Positions 16,912 through 25,886 of a stretch of 64,000 nt of DNA are shown piece after piece. The position numbers and the translations under genes were made by a program. The stretch covers positions 5,060,001 to 5,124,000 of the forward strand of contig NZ_CP023702.1 of the NCBI RefSeq assembly GCF_008704555.1, read 5' to 3'. Origin of the DNA: Streptomyces nitrosporeus (lineage in GTDB: Bacteria; Actinomycetota; Actinomycetes; Streptomycetales; Streptomycetaceae). Below the pieces are notes generated by a model. It ran no database searches, was not told where the DNA came from, and was given only the letters and a program-made list of their open reading frames with translations. Within the stretch, counting starts at the first letter, position 1. Each line of letters starts with the position of its first letter.

Positions 16912-19900
16912 TCAGCGGTCCTCGGCCGACAGGGAGAAAGGCGGCCGGGACGGGTGTGCGCCGGTGGGCGCCCGGGTGGAGCCGCGCATCAGCAGCACGG
17001 AGCCGATGTGGTCGGGGAACCCCGCCCGCAGCAGCCCGTGTCCGATTCCCGACAGCCCGGTGAGCAGCCCCGGGTGCGGTGTCCGGCCGGGCGTCCCGCA
17101 GAGCGCCTCGGCCCGGTCGGCGGCGGCGAGCAAGGCGCCGGTACGGCGCAGCCAGTGGGGGCGGGCCCGGGGGAGGGCGCTGTGGCCCAGCAGCTCCAGT
17201 ACGCCCGGTTCGCCGTGGCAGAGGCTGTCGTCCGCGGTCGGGCGGACCACGGCCGGCTCACCGGAACGGGCCGCCAGCCAGGTGGACAGGTCGGGTTCGG
17301 ACAGTGCCTGGGCGCTGTCGGCCACCGCGAGAGCGATGCCCGCCGTGCCCTCGCACCACCCCTGCCCCTGCCCGGAGTCCCGGGTCGCCCGGCGCAGGGC
17401 CCGCAGCCCGGCGGCGCGGTGCCGTGGCCCGCCACCCGCCTCGGCGAACCGCAGCAGCGCCCAGCCGATGCCCGCCGCACCGTCGGCGAACCCCCCGCCC
17501 GCCGGCAGCGGTGCCGTGACGAGCCGCTCGGCGCATCGCTCGGCCCCCCGCCATGCCTCCGGCCTTCCGGTCGTCCGGTGCACCGCCAGCAGCGAGACCA
17601 GTCCGCCCGCCGCCCCGCCCCGTATCCCGAGCCCTTCCTCGGCCGAACCGGCCGCGCAGCACAGCCGGGTGGCAGGCCCCGCCCAGTCCCGGACCTGGCG
17701 GTCGTCCAGCAGGGTGCCCACCTCCGTCAGGGCGTAGGCGATGCCGCCGAGACCGGCGTACGCGCCGGAGCCGAGCAGCCCGAGATCGTCCACCCGGTGG
17801 TGCAGGGCGTCCAGCAGGCCGGGCACGGGGGCCAGAGCGGCACGGGCCGCCTCGGCATACCTGGCCGCCCCGGTCAGGGACGCCAGCTGGGCCAGGAAGA
17901 GAGCGGGGCCGGTGTAGCCGGAACCCAGGTCGGCCGCCAACGGCGCGAGCCGCCAGTAGCGTTCACCGAGGAGCTCCAGACCGATCCAGTTGGCCCGGCC
18001 CGCGTCGCGGTAGGCGAGCGACACCAGCTGGTCGCCCACCGAACGCGCGGCCGAGAGCAGATGTTCCGGCTCCGGTGCGGTGGCCCCCGTACGCCGTCCC
18101 GCCGGGCCCGCTCCGGTGCGGTGCGGCGGCTCGGTCGAGGTGCTCACCATCGCGGTACGGATGATCCGCTCCTGGTCCTGCCGGTCGACCGTGTCCAGGG
18201 CGCGTACCTTCGCCTCCACCCGGGCGAGACCGGTGGCCGCGTCGGAGGGAGACGGTGAACCGCCTGACGCATCAGGCCCGTTCGCCCGCATCCCGTGTCC
18301 GGGGGCGGAGCCCGGGGACCCCGGAGCATGGCCCCCGAAGCCCGGTACCTCGCGCCCGCTGCCGCTCCACAGCCGGGTGGTCCCCGGCCGGGTGGTGAAG
18401 ACGGGCACGTCCCCCCGCCACAGCTCCGCGATCTCCTCGTCCTCCAGGCCGGGCAGCGCCGGTGTGCCCAGCCCCCCGGTGCGCAGCAGCCCGAACACCT
18501 GCTGCCGCTCGGCCGCGTCCCGCATCAGGTCGGGGTGCGTCGACTCGTGGAGCAGCGTGGCGTACGCCCAGGTCGGACGGGCCACGAAGCGGATCTCGTC
18601 CTCGGCGAACAGCCTCAGCAGGCCGTTCGGGCCCAGCAGTTCGTCACGCGCCTCACCGATCGCGGTGTACGCGGCGCGGAACCCGTCGCACAGTGCGTCG
18701 GTGAACACGAAGGGGTCCACCGGACTCCCCTCGACCCGGGGCCGGTTGGCTGACTCGGTGAAGCGCCCTGTGCCGCGTACCAGGCGCATGGTGTCGGTTC
18801 CCGCGTCCGCCCAGCAGGCCGTCTCCAGCGGCGAGCGGGCGGCCGCGCCCCCGCCGACGGCGGACACGTCCAGTGCGCTGGTGTCACCCACCAGCAACTG
18901 CGGCAGCAGCCCGACCCGGTGGACCGAGGCGTGCAGGGCACGGGCGGCCGGGTCGTCGGAGCGCGTCGCTGCCGACGGGGGGTGGAACAAGGTCTCCACA
19001 TCGACCAGGACCGGATAGGGGCCGTGGGCGATCAGGTTCTCGTGGTGCAGGTCGGTCCCGTCTAGTACGTGCAGCAGCCCGAGCAGCGCGCCGAGGCGCC
19101 GGTAGAAGTGCGCGGTGTCGTCGGCCGAGCCGCAGGGCGCCTCCTCGACGAACTCGGCCCAGCCGTACTCCCCTCGGTCCAGGACCCGTGGGATACGCAG
19201 GTCCGGCGTACCGGCAAGGGAGTTGAACCAGTCGACCAGCGTGCCGAAGTGCCGGTGCAGGGCGAGCGGGCGCGGCTTGTGGACCAGGCGGGTACCGTCC
19301 GCGAACCGCAGCAGCATCACCGAACGGCCGCCCCGGTGGGTGTCACCGGCGCCGGACGTGACCCGCACCAGATGCTCCGGACCGTGGCCCGCGGGCACCC
19401 CGGCGCCCGCTTCACCGAGCAGCCCGGAGGCGGCCAGGGACTCCCGGTCGGCCGAGAGCCTGCCGAGCATCTCACCGAAGGCGTCAGCCGCGTTCATGGC
19501 GGCACAGGCCAGCACCCTGGCGAGCACCGGATACCGGGCGACCAGGGAGGTGAGCCCGGCCCGGCCCCCCGTGGTGCGGAGGAAGTCCCGGAAACGCTCG
19601 CGGGTCCCCTCGCCCCTCAGCCGGCCCTCCTGACGCGCCTGGTGCAGTTCCAGCACCAGGGTCCGGGCAGCGAGCCCGGCCAGCCGGCGTGCCACGTCCC
19701 GTCGGAAGCCCTCCAGCACCGGGGCCGGGCACCCGGCGGCCCACGGCCCGCCGCCCGTTCCCGCCAGGTCTCCCGTCCTCGCCGGTTCCCCCGCCCCCGC
19801 CCGGACGCCCACCGACCGTGCGGCCCGGACGGCGAACGGCATCACGACCGTCTCGAAGCCGGTCGTGCCGGGATGGTCCCGGCCGGTGACCCGCGCCTCG

Positions 19901-20163
19901 TCCGGAGCGTCCGCCACGGCCTGCCGGACGAAGGCCGCCCAGTCGGGCTCCCGTCCGGGCCGCCCGTCGAGCACGCCGGGCAGCCACCACGGGTCACCGG
20001 CCGACTGGGCCCGAAGACCGGGGGACGCCACCGTGTCGGGCATCCGGGAGTGTTCCGGGGTGCCGGGCCCGGCGGGCTCGGCGGGGCCGCGGGCCGCAGC
20101 GGCCCGGGAGCCGGACCGCGCCGAGGCCGGTCCCTCCAGGTCAGTCGTTCTCCGCTCCGTCAC
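16912..20163 (-). CDS. lanM: Class II lanthipeptide synthetase (LanM)
   Basis: 1083 aa from GTG 20163, preceded by GGGAGG; an upstream extension lacks a ribosome site. The N-terminal dehydratase domain (about 150-560) includes MLLRFADGTRLVHKPRPLAL and GTDLHHENLIAHG-PYPVLVDVETLFHPP, the family's kinase-like active-site segments. The C-terminal LanC-like cyclase (about 690-1080) keeps the zinc ligands: Cys in GQGWCEGTAGIALA (~937) and Cys-His in DSLCHGEPGVLELLG (~981-982). Both half-reactions therefore look intact. The adjacent peptide gene lacks Cys, which is at odds with an intact cyclase. No protease or dedicated transporter gene is next to it. Confidence 0.93.
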   Translation of the reverse strand: MTERRTTDLEGPASARSGSRAAAARGPAEPAGPGTPEHSRMPDTVASPGLRAQSAGDPWWLPGVLDGRPGREPDWAAFVRQAVADAPDEARVTGRDHPGTTGFETVVMPFAVRAARSVGVRAGAGEPARTGDLAGTGGGPWAAGCPAPVLEGFRRDVARRLAGLAARTLVLELHQARQEGRLRGEGTRERFRDFLRTTGGRAGLTSLVARYPVLARVLACAAMNAADAFGEMLGRLSADRESLAASGLLGEAGAGVPAGHGPEHLVRVTSGAGDTHRGGRSVMLLRFADGTRLVHKPRPLALHRHFGTLVDWFNSLAGTPDLRIPRVLDRGEYGWAEFVEEAPCGSADDTAHFYRRLGALLGLLHVLDGTDLHHENLIAHGPYPVLVDVETLFHPPSAATRSDDPAARALHASVHRVGLLPQLLVGDTSALDVSAVGGGAAARSPLETACWADAGTDTMRLVRGTGRFTESANRPRVEGSPVDPFVFTDALCDGFRAAYTAIGEARDELLGPNGLLRLFAEDEIRFVARPTWAYATLLHESTHPDLMRDAAERQQVFGLLRTGGLGTPALPGLEDEEIAELWRGDVPVFTTRPGTTRLWSGSGREVPGFGGHAPGSPGSAPGHGMRANGPDASGGSPSPSDAATGLARVEAKVRALDTVDRQDQERIIRTAMVSTSTEPPHRTGAGPAGRRTGATAPEPEHLLSAARSVGDQLVSLAYRDAGRANWIGLELLGERYWRLAPLAADLGSGYTGPALFLAQLASLTGAARYAEAARAALAPVPGLLDALHHRVDDLGLLGSGAYAGLGGIAYALTEVGTLLDDRQVRDWAGPATRLCCAAGSAEEGLGIRGGAAGGLVSLLAVHRTTGRPEAWRGAERCAERLVTAPLPAGGGFADGAAGIGWALLRFAEAGGGPRHRAAGLRALRRATRDSGQGQGWCEGTAGIALAVADSAQALSEPDLSTWLAARSGEPAVVRPTADDSLCHGEPGVLELLGHSALPRARPHWLRRTGALLAAADRAEALCGTPGRTPHPGLLTGLSGIGHGLLRAGFPDHIGSVLLMRGSTRAPTGAHPSRPPFSLSAEDR

Positions 20164-20403
20164 CCCGCGCACCTCCCCGCTCCGGAAAGACCTCAGCCGG
20201 TCTGCCGCGTCCCATCCTGGGGGCGGCCCCCGTACGGCACATGGGGGAGCGGCCCCCATCTTTCGGCGCTCCCGCCCCGAGACCCTGCCCTCCTGGGGGC
20301 GGGGGTGTGCCGGGCACTCTCGTGACAGCAGTGCCACGGGGCTCTTCCGGTATGCGCGCCCAGGTGGCTGGGCAAGGGGCGCCCGGCCCCCGGGCAGCCG
20401 GGA

Positions 20404-20827
20404 TCAGGGTACGAATGCGAGGTAGCTCGCGGTGGCCAGTCCGGAGAAGGCGACGAGCTGGACCGGCTTGAGGCAGAGGAACGCCGTGTGGGTGGCGATG
20501 CCGGTGGCTGCGGCGCAGGGCAAGGTCTCGGGAAGGAGCAGTCCGGCAGGCAGCGCGAGTTCCACCACGATGACGGTGACGGACAGCGCGCGCCAGAACC
20601 GGAGGTCGCGGGCGGTCAGGTTGCCGGGGCGTTGCTGGACGAGTCCGGGGATCGCGAACTGGTGCCGATGAGCGAGGCCGTTCTTGACGTGGACATCGGT
20701 GTGGACGAACTGCGTGAGGCAGAGACCGCCGGAAGCAGCGGCCGGGGCGGCGGGTGAAGCCGACGCCCATCCAGGCGGCCAGAGCGACAGTCAGGCCGAG
20801 TTCGGCGACGACGGGTGATGAGGGCAT
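20404..20827 (-). pseudogene. Frameshifted integral membrane protein
   Basis: ATG 20827 begins MPSSPVVAELGLTVALAAWMGVGFTRRPG, after which the coding signal moves to another frame. That frame reads LCLTQFVHTDVHVKNGLAHR, then FWRALSVTVIVVELALPAGL and LCLKPVQLVAFSGLATASYLAFVP, ending at 20404. At least one indel near 20740-20760 is needed to join them. Two or three hydrophobic segments and the H..F..P layout recall HTTM- or DoxX/MauE-like membrane proteins, but the assignment is weak. It lies just downstream of the gpsA remnant on the same strand. Confidence 0.5.
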
Positions 20828-20870
20828 GGCAGATCGGCCTGCGGGCAGGGAAGGGGCGGTGCGGCGGTCA

Positions 20871-21023
20871 GCGCTCGGACCTGGTGGGCCGCTGCATGAG
20901 CGCGGCAGTGGCCTCATCCAGGGTGAGTGCCCCGCGCAGCAGTGAGGCGACGGTCTCGGTGAGGGGCATCTCGATGCCATGGGCATGAGAAAGGGTGAGG
21001 ATGGCGGCATCGGTCTGTCCCTC
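20871..21023 (-). pseudogene. C-terminal remnant of a glycerol-3-phosphate dehydrogenase (gpsA-like)
   Basis: The frame EGQTDAAILTLSHAHGIEMP-LTETVASLLRGALTLDEATA-ALMQRPTRSER-stop closely follows the C-terminus of NAD(P)H-dependent glycerol-3-phosphate dehydrogenases (EGxxxxxxxxxLAxxxGVEMPITExVxxLL...A...LMxRxxxxE). Nothing upstream of the EG resembles the rest of the enzyme; the strand is instead occupied by a regulator gene in the opposite direction. About 280 N-terminal residues are missing. Confidence 0.65.
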
Positions 21024-22109
21024 GGAGCGGATCCGCTGGAGACTCTGATACCGATCTGGAGGGGCGATTTGAACCGACGGGGATTTCTGTCCGGAGCCGC
21101 GTACTCGGCCGCGGCCGCCGTGCTGCCGCTGGAATACGTCGCTGACATCGCCTCCCGCGCGGGGAAAGCCCGCACCGGCGCCCGGGTCGGGCCGGCGGAC
21201 GTCACAGCGGTACGCGACATGATCGCGATGTTCGCGGTGATGGACGAACGCCACGGCGGCCAGCACGGCCGCTCCGCTCTCGTGCAGTACCTGATGTCGG
21301 ATGTCGCAGCCCTGTGCCGAGGCCGGTTCGGCTCCGAGGCCGACCACCGTCACATGCTTTCCGTGGCCGCCGTCGGTGTCCACCAGGCCGGCTGGCGGGC
21401 GTATGACGGCGGAGAACAGGGCCTCGCCCAGAGGTACTACTTGCAGTCATTTGCGTTGGCGCGGGAGTCCGGTGTCCCCGGGCATGACGCGTTCGTCATG
21501 AGAACCATGTCCCAGCAGGGCATGAAGGTGCACCGCCCCGAGCACTGCCTGGCGCTGGCCGAGAGCGCCGTCGACAAGGTGCATGGGCGGGTGGACGCCC
21601 AGACCGAGGCGCTGTTCGCCGTCACCCACGCGCACGCCCTCGCCAAGGCGGGCCGACGGCGGAAAGCCGTGCAGGAGGTCGAGCGGGCCCGCACCGCCCT
21701 GAGTTCGGCGAAAGGTGACGACGTACCGTTCTGGGCCCTGTCGTGGGGGCCGCCCGCGGCCACTGTCCGCAGCCGGACCGCCAAGGTCTTCGAGACGCTC
21801 GGCGACCGGCGTCGGGCCGCGGCGATGTACGGGGCGGCGGCAGCGAGCCGCCTGCCGGATACCTATGCACGGATCGTCGCCCTGGATCTGGTCGCACAGG
21901 CCGAGATGCAGGCCGCCGGCGGCAACATCGAGCAGGCATGCACCACCTGGGGCCGGGCCATCGACCACATGGAGGGCGTGCGGTCGAGCCGCACCCGTAA
22001 GGCCGTGGGCAATATGCGCCGCGACCTGTCCAGCTTCCGTGCGCGCGGCCTGCGGTGCGCAGCCGAAATCGACGAACGGGCACGTGACTTCCTCAGGGAC
22101 CGCCGCTGA
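20979..22109 (+). pseudogene. Streptomyces TPR-type regulator lacking its N-terminal HTH
   Basis: 376 aa. IGLSLGADPLETLIPIWRGDLNRRGFLSGAAYSAAAAVLPLEY matches the segment that normally follows a ~115-residue N-terminal helix-turn-helix in a family of Streptomyces regulators. Here it sits at the very start. The remainder is a helical TPR-like array (AGWRAYDGGEQGLAQRYYLQ, AALFAVTHAHALAKAGRRRKA, GDRRRAAAMYGAA). ATG 20979 may still allow translation, but DNA binding should be lost. The break coincides with the end of the gpsA remnant on the other strand. Confidence 0.65.
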
Positions 22110-22161
22110 CGCCGCGCTTCGGACCCGATCCCGCGGGCGGGCCTCGGTGCCGCCGCGGTAC

Positions 22162-22181
22162 CGGGGGCCGCCCGGCCCCCG
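22162..22181. terminator. Hairpin between convergent regulator and lacI genes
   Basis: CGGGGGCC-GCC-CGGCCCCCG, a compact GC stem about 50 bp after the truncated regulator's stop and 35 bp from the lacI-type stop codon. Confidence 0.55.
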
Positions 22182-22215
22182 CCCCGTTCCGGCAGCCGGG
22201 CCCGCCCCCGCAGGC

Positions 22216-23280
22216 TCAGCCGCGCGGTGCGGCCGTCGACCCCCGCACCATCAGCTCCGCCTCGATCGTCAGGATGCCGCCGGCCGGGGGCTTCTCCTTG
22301 CCCATCGCCAGGCGGCCCGCCTGCGCGCCCGCCTCGGCCAGCGGCAGCCGTACGGTCGTCAGCGCGGGCACCGCGTCCACGGAGAACGGCAGGTCGTCGA
22401 AGCCCGCCACCGAGATGTCCTCGGGGATACGCAGCCCGTGGTCCCGGATCGCCGCGCAGGCACCCAGCGCCACCGTGTCGTTGGCCGCGACCACCGCCGT
22501 CACCTCCCCCTCCCGGGACAGGAGTTCGCGGGTCGCGTCGTAACCGGAGGCGCGGTCGTACCAGCCGTGCACGGTGAGGCGGTCCTGGTCCCCGTCCAGA
22601 CCGGCGGCCCGCATCGCTTCACGGTGGCCCTCCAGCCGGTGCCGGGTCGTGGTGCGTTCCAGCGGCCCGGCGACGTAACCGATCCGGCGGTGGCCGAGCT
22701 CCAGCAGATGCTCCGTCAGCGCCCGTGCGCCGCCCCGGTTGTCGAAGGCCAGCGCGGCGAGGACGGCGTCCGAGTCGGGCAGCGGGGGGCGGCCGCAGAA
22801 GACGACGGTGGTCCCGGCGTCGGCCAGTTTCGCCAGCTTCGCGGCCATCGCCGCCTGGTGGGCGGGGTCCTCGACCGCGCCGCCGGTGAGGACGACGGCG
22901 GCGGCGCGCTGCCGCTGGAGCAGGGTGAGATAGGTGAGTTCACGCTCGGGGGAGCCGCCGGTGTTGCAGACCACGGCCAGCTTCTCGCCGCCCGCCCGGC
23001 CCGATCCGTCACCCGGGCCGCCGATCTGGCTCTGCGCCGCCCCGGCCATGATCCCGAAGAAGGGGTCGGCGATGTCGTTGACGAGGATCCCCACCAGGTC
23101 GGACGTGGCCGCCGCGAGGGAGCTGGCCGGGCCGTTGAGGACGTAGTCCAGATCGTTCACCGCGCGTAGTACCCGGTCGCGGGTGGACGTGGCCACCGGG
23201 TAGTTGCCGTTCAGCACGCGGGACACCGTGGCCGGGGAGACCCGGGCGCGGGCCGCCACGTCCGCCAGCGTGACTGTCAT
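22216..23280 (-). CDS. LacI-family transcriptional regulator
   Basis: 354 aa. The N-terminal LacI helix-turn-helix and hinge read VTLADVAARARVSPATVSRVLNGNYPVATSTRDRVLRAVNDLDY. The periplasmic-binding-protein-like sugar domain (about 60-345) includes VGILVNDIADPFFGIMAGAA, ALAFDNRGGARALTEHLLELGHRRIGYV and the C-terminal DISVAGFDDLPFSVDAVPALTTVRLP. It diverges from a four-gene catabolic operon, with a LacI-type operator between them, so it is very likely that operon's sugar-responsive repressor. Confidence 0.94.
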   Translation of the reverse strand: MTVTLADVAARARVSPATVSRVLNGNYPVATSTRDRVLRAVNDLDYVLNGPASSLAAATSDLVGILVNDIADPFFGIMAGAAQSQIGGPGDGSGRAGGEKLAVVCNTGGSPERELTYLTLLQRQRAAAVVLTGGAVEDPAHQAAMAAKLAKLADAGTTVVFCGRPPLPDSDAVLAALAFDNRGGARALTEHLLELGHRRIGYVAGPLERTTTRHRLEGHREAMRAAGLDGDQDRLTVHGWYDRASGYDATRELLSREGEVTAVVAANDTVALGACAAIRDHGLRIPEDISVAGFDDLPFSVDAVPALTTVRLPLAEAGAQAGRLAMGKEKPPAGGILTIEAELMVRGSTAAPRG

Positions 23281-23354
23281 CGCTCTCCTCCGAGGAGTTG
23301 TGGAGCGGCCCCCCTTGTCCGGGCCGCTGTCGGCAGGCTAGCGTCATACCGCAT

Positions 23355-23369
23355 AGAAAGCGCTTGCTA
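23355..23369. promoter_or_regulatory. LacI-type operator in the divergent promoter
   Basis: AGAAAGCGCTTGC centres on the GCGC palindrome typical of LacI/GalR operators (consensus GAAAGCGCTTTC). It lies 75 bp upstream of the lacI-type start and 25 bp before the oxidoreductase start, suiting repression of both directions. Confidence 0.7.
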
Positions 23370-23391
23370 CGGCTGTATGGAGGGAACTTTC

Positions 23392-24543
23392 GTGACACGC
23401 AGGACAGTGCGCATCGCCATGAACGGCGTCACGGGACGCATGGGATACCGGCAGCACCTGGTGCGCTCGATCCTCGCGATCCGCGAGCAGGGCGGCCTCG
23501 ACCTCGGCGGCGGCGAGGTGCTGTGGCCCGAGCCCGTGCTCGTCGGCCGGCGCGCCCACGCGCTCCAGGCACTCGCCGAGCAGCACGGCCTGACCGAGTG
23601 GTCCACCGACCTGGACGCGGTGCTCGCCGACGAGACCATCGACATCTACTTCGACGCCCAGGTCACCTCGGCCCGCGTCGACGCGATCAAGAAGGCCATC
23701 GCGGCCGGCAAGCACATCTACACCGAGAAGCCCACCGCCACCGACGTCGAGGGCGCCCTCGAACTCGCCCGGCTCGCGCGGGACGCCGGCATCAAGCACG
23801 GAGTCGTCCAGGACAAGATCTTCCTCCCCGGCCTGCTGAAGCTGAAGCGCCTCATCGACGGCGGCTTCTTCGGCGAGATCCTCTCCGTGCGCGGCGAGTT
23901 CGGCTACTGGGTCTTCGAGGGCGACTGGCAGGAGGCCCAGCGGCCGTCCTGGAACTACCGCGCGGAGGACGGCGGCGGCATCGTCGTCGACATGTTCCCG
24001 CACTGGGAGTACGTCCTGCACGAGCTGTTCGGCCAGGTCACCAGCGTCTCCGCGCACGTCCAGACGCACATCCCGCAGCGCTGGGACGAACAGGGCAAGC
24101 CCTACACCGCCACCGCCGACGACGCCGCCTACGGCACCTTCCAGCTGGCCGGCGGCGCCGTCGCCCAGATCAACTCCTCCTGGGCGGTCCGCGTCAACCG
24201 CGACGAGCTGGTCGAGTTCCAGGTCGACGGCACCCACGGCTCCGCCGTCGCCGGGCTGCGCAACTGCCGTGTCCAGCACCGCTCCGCCACCCCGAAGCCG
24301 GTCTGGAACCCGGACCTCCCGGTCACCGAGTCCTTCCGCGACCAGTGGCAGGAAGTCCCCGACAACGCCGTCTTCGACAACGGCTTCAAGGCCCAGTGGG
24401 AGCTCTTCCTGCGCCACATCGTCCTGGACGAGCCCTACACCTGGGACCTGATGGCCGGCGCCCGGGGCGTCCAGCTGGCCGAGCTCGGCCTCAAGTCCGC
24501 GGCCGAGGGCCGGCGTTTCGACGTACCGGAGCTGTCGCTGTGA
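23392..24543 (+). CDS. Gfo/Idh/MocA-family oxidoreductase
   Basis: 383 aa, an NAD(P)-dependent sugar or cyclitol dehydrogenase-like protein. The N-terminal Rossmann segment is VRIAMNGVTGRMGYRQH, and the family's EKP motif is present in HIYTEKPTATDVEG (~115). The C-terminal alpha/beta domain includes FGEILSVRGEFGYWVFEGD and DGGGIVVDMFPHWEYVL, the latter carrying the D...H residues expected near the substrate. GTG 23392 is chosen because GGAGGG lies 7 nt upstream. It is first in the LacI-controlled operon with a DUF993 protein and an isomerase-like protein, so it probably oxidises a sugar substrate of that pathway. Confidence 0.9.
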   Translation: MTRRTVRIAMNGVTGRMGYRQHLVRSILAIREQGGLDLGGGEVLWPEPVLVGRRAHALQALAEQHGLTEWSTDLDAVLADETIDIYFDAQVTSARVDAIKKAIAAGKHIYTEKPTATDVEGALELARLARDAGIKHGVVQDKIFLPGLLKLKRLIDGGFFGEILSVRGEFGYWVFEGDWQEAQRPSWNYRAEDGGGIVVDMFPHWEYVLHELFGQVTSVSAHVQTHIPQRWDEQGKPYTATADDAAYGTFQLAGGAVAQINSSWAVRVNRDELVEFQVDGTHGSAVAGLRNCRVQHRSATPKPVWNPDLPVTESFRDQWQEVPDNAVFDNGFKAQWELFLRHIVLDEPYTWDLMAGARGVQLAELGLKSAAEGRRFDVPELSL

Positions 24544-24600
24544 CACGCCGCCTGACCACCCGGCCCGCCGCCTCCTCCTCCTGCTACGGGAGCTGACGCC

Positions 24601-24747
24601 GTGACCGACCGCACCACGGCACGCGCGACGGACCGCACCACGGCACGCGCGACGGACCGCACCACGACGCACGCGACGGTCCGCACCCCCGGTGCCGGAC
24701 GCGCGACGAACCGCACCACCGACACCGGACGGGGGCCGACCGCATGA
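24601..24747 (+). CDS. Small ORF with tandem 8-residue repeats
   Basis: 48 codons from GTG 24601, with GGGAGC about 8 nt upstream. Its TGA overlaps the ATG of the next gene (ATGA). The 24-bp direct repeats 24604-24627, 24628-24651 and 24652-24675 encode TDRTTARA units (TDRTTARA, TDRTTARA, TDRTTTHA), followed by diverged copies. The peptide is Thr/Arg-rich and low in complexity. Either it is a leader that couples translation into the DUF993 gene, or the frame survives by chance because 24 is a multiple of three. I know of no family for it. Confidence 0.45.
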   Translation: MTDRTTARATDRTTARATDRTTTHATVRTPGAGRATNRTTDTGRGPTA

Positions 24748-25886
24748 CCATCCACCTCCCGCAGGGGCCGTACGAGCCGCGCACCACACCGCTCGACCTC
24801 ACCCCGGACGGCACGGGGCTCGCCTCCCGTACGGTTTTCTCCGCCGCCCACGTCGTCGCCGACCCCTACGCCGACATCAGCCCGGACGACCCCGCCGCCG
24901 TCGACTGGGACGCCACCCTCGCCTTCCGCCGCCACCTGTGGTCGCACGGGCTCGGGGTCGCCGAGGCCATGGACACCGCCCAGCGAGGCATGGGCCTCGA
25001 CTGGGCCGGCGCCGCCGAACTGATCCGCCGCTCCGGCGCCGAGGCGAAGGCCGTCGGCGGACGCATCGCCTGCGGTGTCGGCACCGACCAGCTCACCGGC
25101 CCCGCCACCCTGGCCGACGTGCGCGCGGCGTACGAGGAACAGCTCGCCGTCGTCGAGGAGAGCGGCGCCCAGGCCATCCTGATGGCCTCCCGCGCCCTGG
25201 CCGCGGTGGCGCGCGGCCCCGAGGACTACCTGGAGACCTACGCCCACCTCCTGCGCCAGGCCGCCGAACCCGTCGTCCTGCACTGGCTCGGCCCGATGTT
25301 CGACCCCGCCCTGGAGGGGTACTGGGGCTCCGCCGGCCTCGACGCCGCCACCGACACCTTCCTGAAGGTCGTCGCGGAACACCCGGACAAGGTCGACGGC
25401 ATCAAGATGTCGCTCCTGGACGCCGAACGCGAGATCGACGTCCGCCGCCGCCTCCCGAGCGGGGTCCGCTGCTACACCGGCGACGACTTCAACTACCCCG
25501 AGCTGATCGCGGGGGACGACCGGGGCTTCAGCCACGCACTGCTCGGCATCTTCGACCCGCTGGGGCCGCTCGCCGCCCACGCGGTCCGTGTCCTGGACAC
25601 CGGTGACGTGGCGGGTTTCCGGGCCCTCCTCGACCCCACGGTCGAGCTGTCCCGGCACCTCTTCCAGGCGCCCACCCGCTTCTACAAGACCGGGGTGGTC
25701 TTCCTGGCCTGGCTCTCCGGGCACCAGGACCACTTCACGATGGTCGGCGGCCTCCAGTCCGCCCGGTCCCTGCCGCATCTGGCGAAGGCATACGAACTGG
25801 CCGACCGGCTCGGCCTGTTCCCCGACCCCGAACTGGCCGAAGCCCGTATGCGCGGACTGCTGGCCGTCCACGGAGGAGCACGATGA
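24744..25886 (+). CDS. DUF993 / dihydrodipicolinate-synthase-like TIM-barrel protein
   Basis: 380 aa. The layout matches proteins annotated as DUF993 or dihydrodipicolinate synthase family: ASRTVFSAAHVVADPYADIS, WDATLAFRRHLWSHGLGVAEAMDTAQRGMGLDW, GRIACGVGTDQL, PVVLHWLGPMFDP and VDGIKMSLLDAEREI. The Lys of GIKMS is the candidate Schiff-base residue for aldolase-type chemistry. Its start overlaps the repeat ORF and its end overlaps the next gene (ATGA), so it is in the middle of the LacI-controlled operon. A lyase/aldolase step on a keto-sugar acid is plausible but not shown. Confidence 0.85.
   Translation: MTIHLPQGPYEPRTTPLDLTPDGTGLASRTVFSAAHVVADPYADISPDDPAAVDWDATLAFRRHLWSHGLGVAEAMDTAQRGMGLDWAGAAELIRRSGAEAKAVGGRIACGVGTDQLTGPATLADVRAAYEEQLAVVEESGAQAILMASRALAAVARGPEDYLETYAHLLRQAAEPVVLHWLGPMFDPALEGYWGSAGLDAATDTFLKVVAEHPDKVDGIKMSLLDAEREIDVRRRLPSGVRCYTGDDFNYPELIAGDDRGFSHALLGIFDPLGPLAAHAVRVLDTGDVAGFRALLDPTVELSRHLFQAPTRFYKTGVVFLAWLSGHQDHFTMVGGLQSARSLPHLAKAYELADRLGLFPDPELAEARMRGLLAVHGGAR

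Noticed and set aside
16186..18258. 690-codon plus-strand frame opposite lanM
   Set aside because: Antisense to the conserved LanM cyclase; composition-driven open frame without domains.
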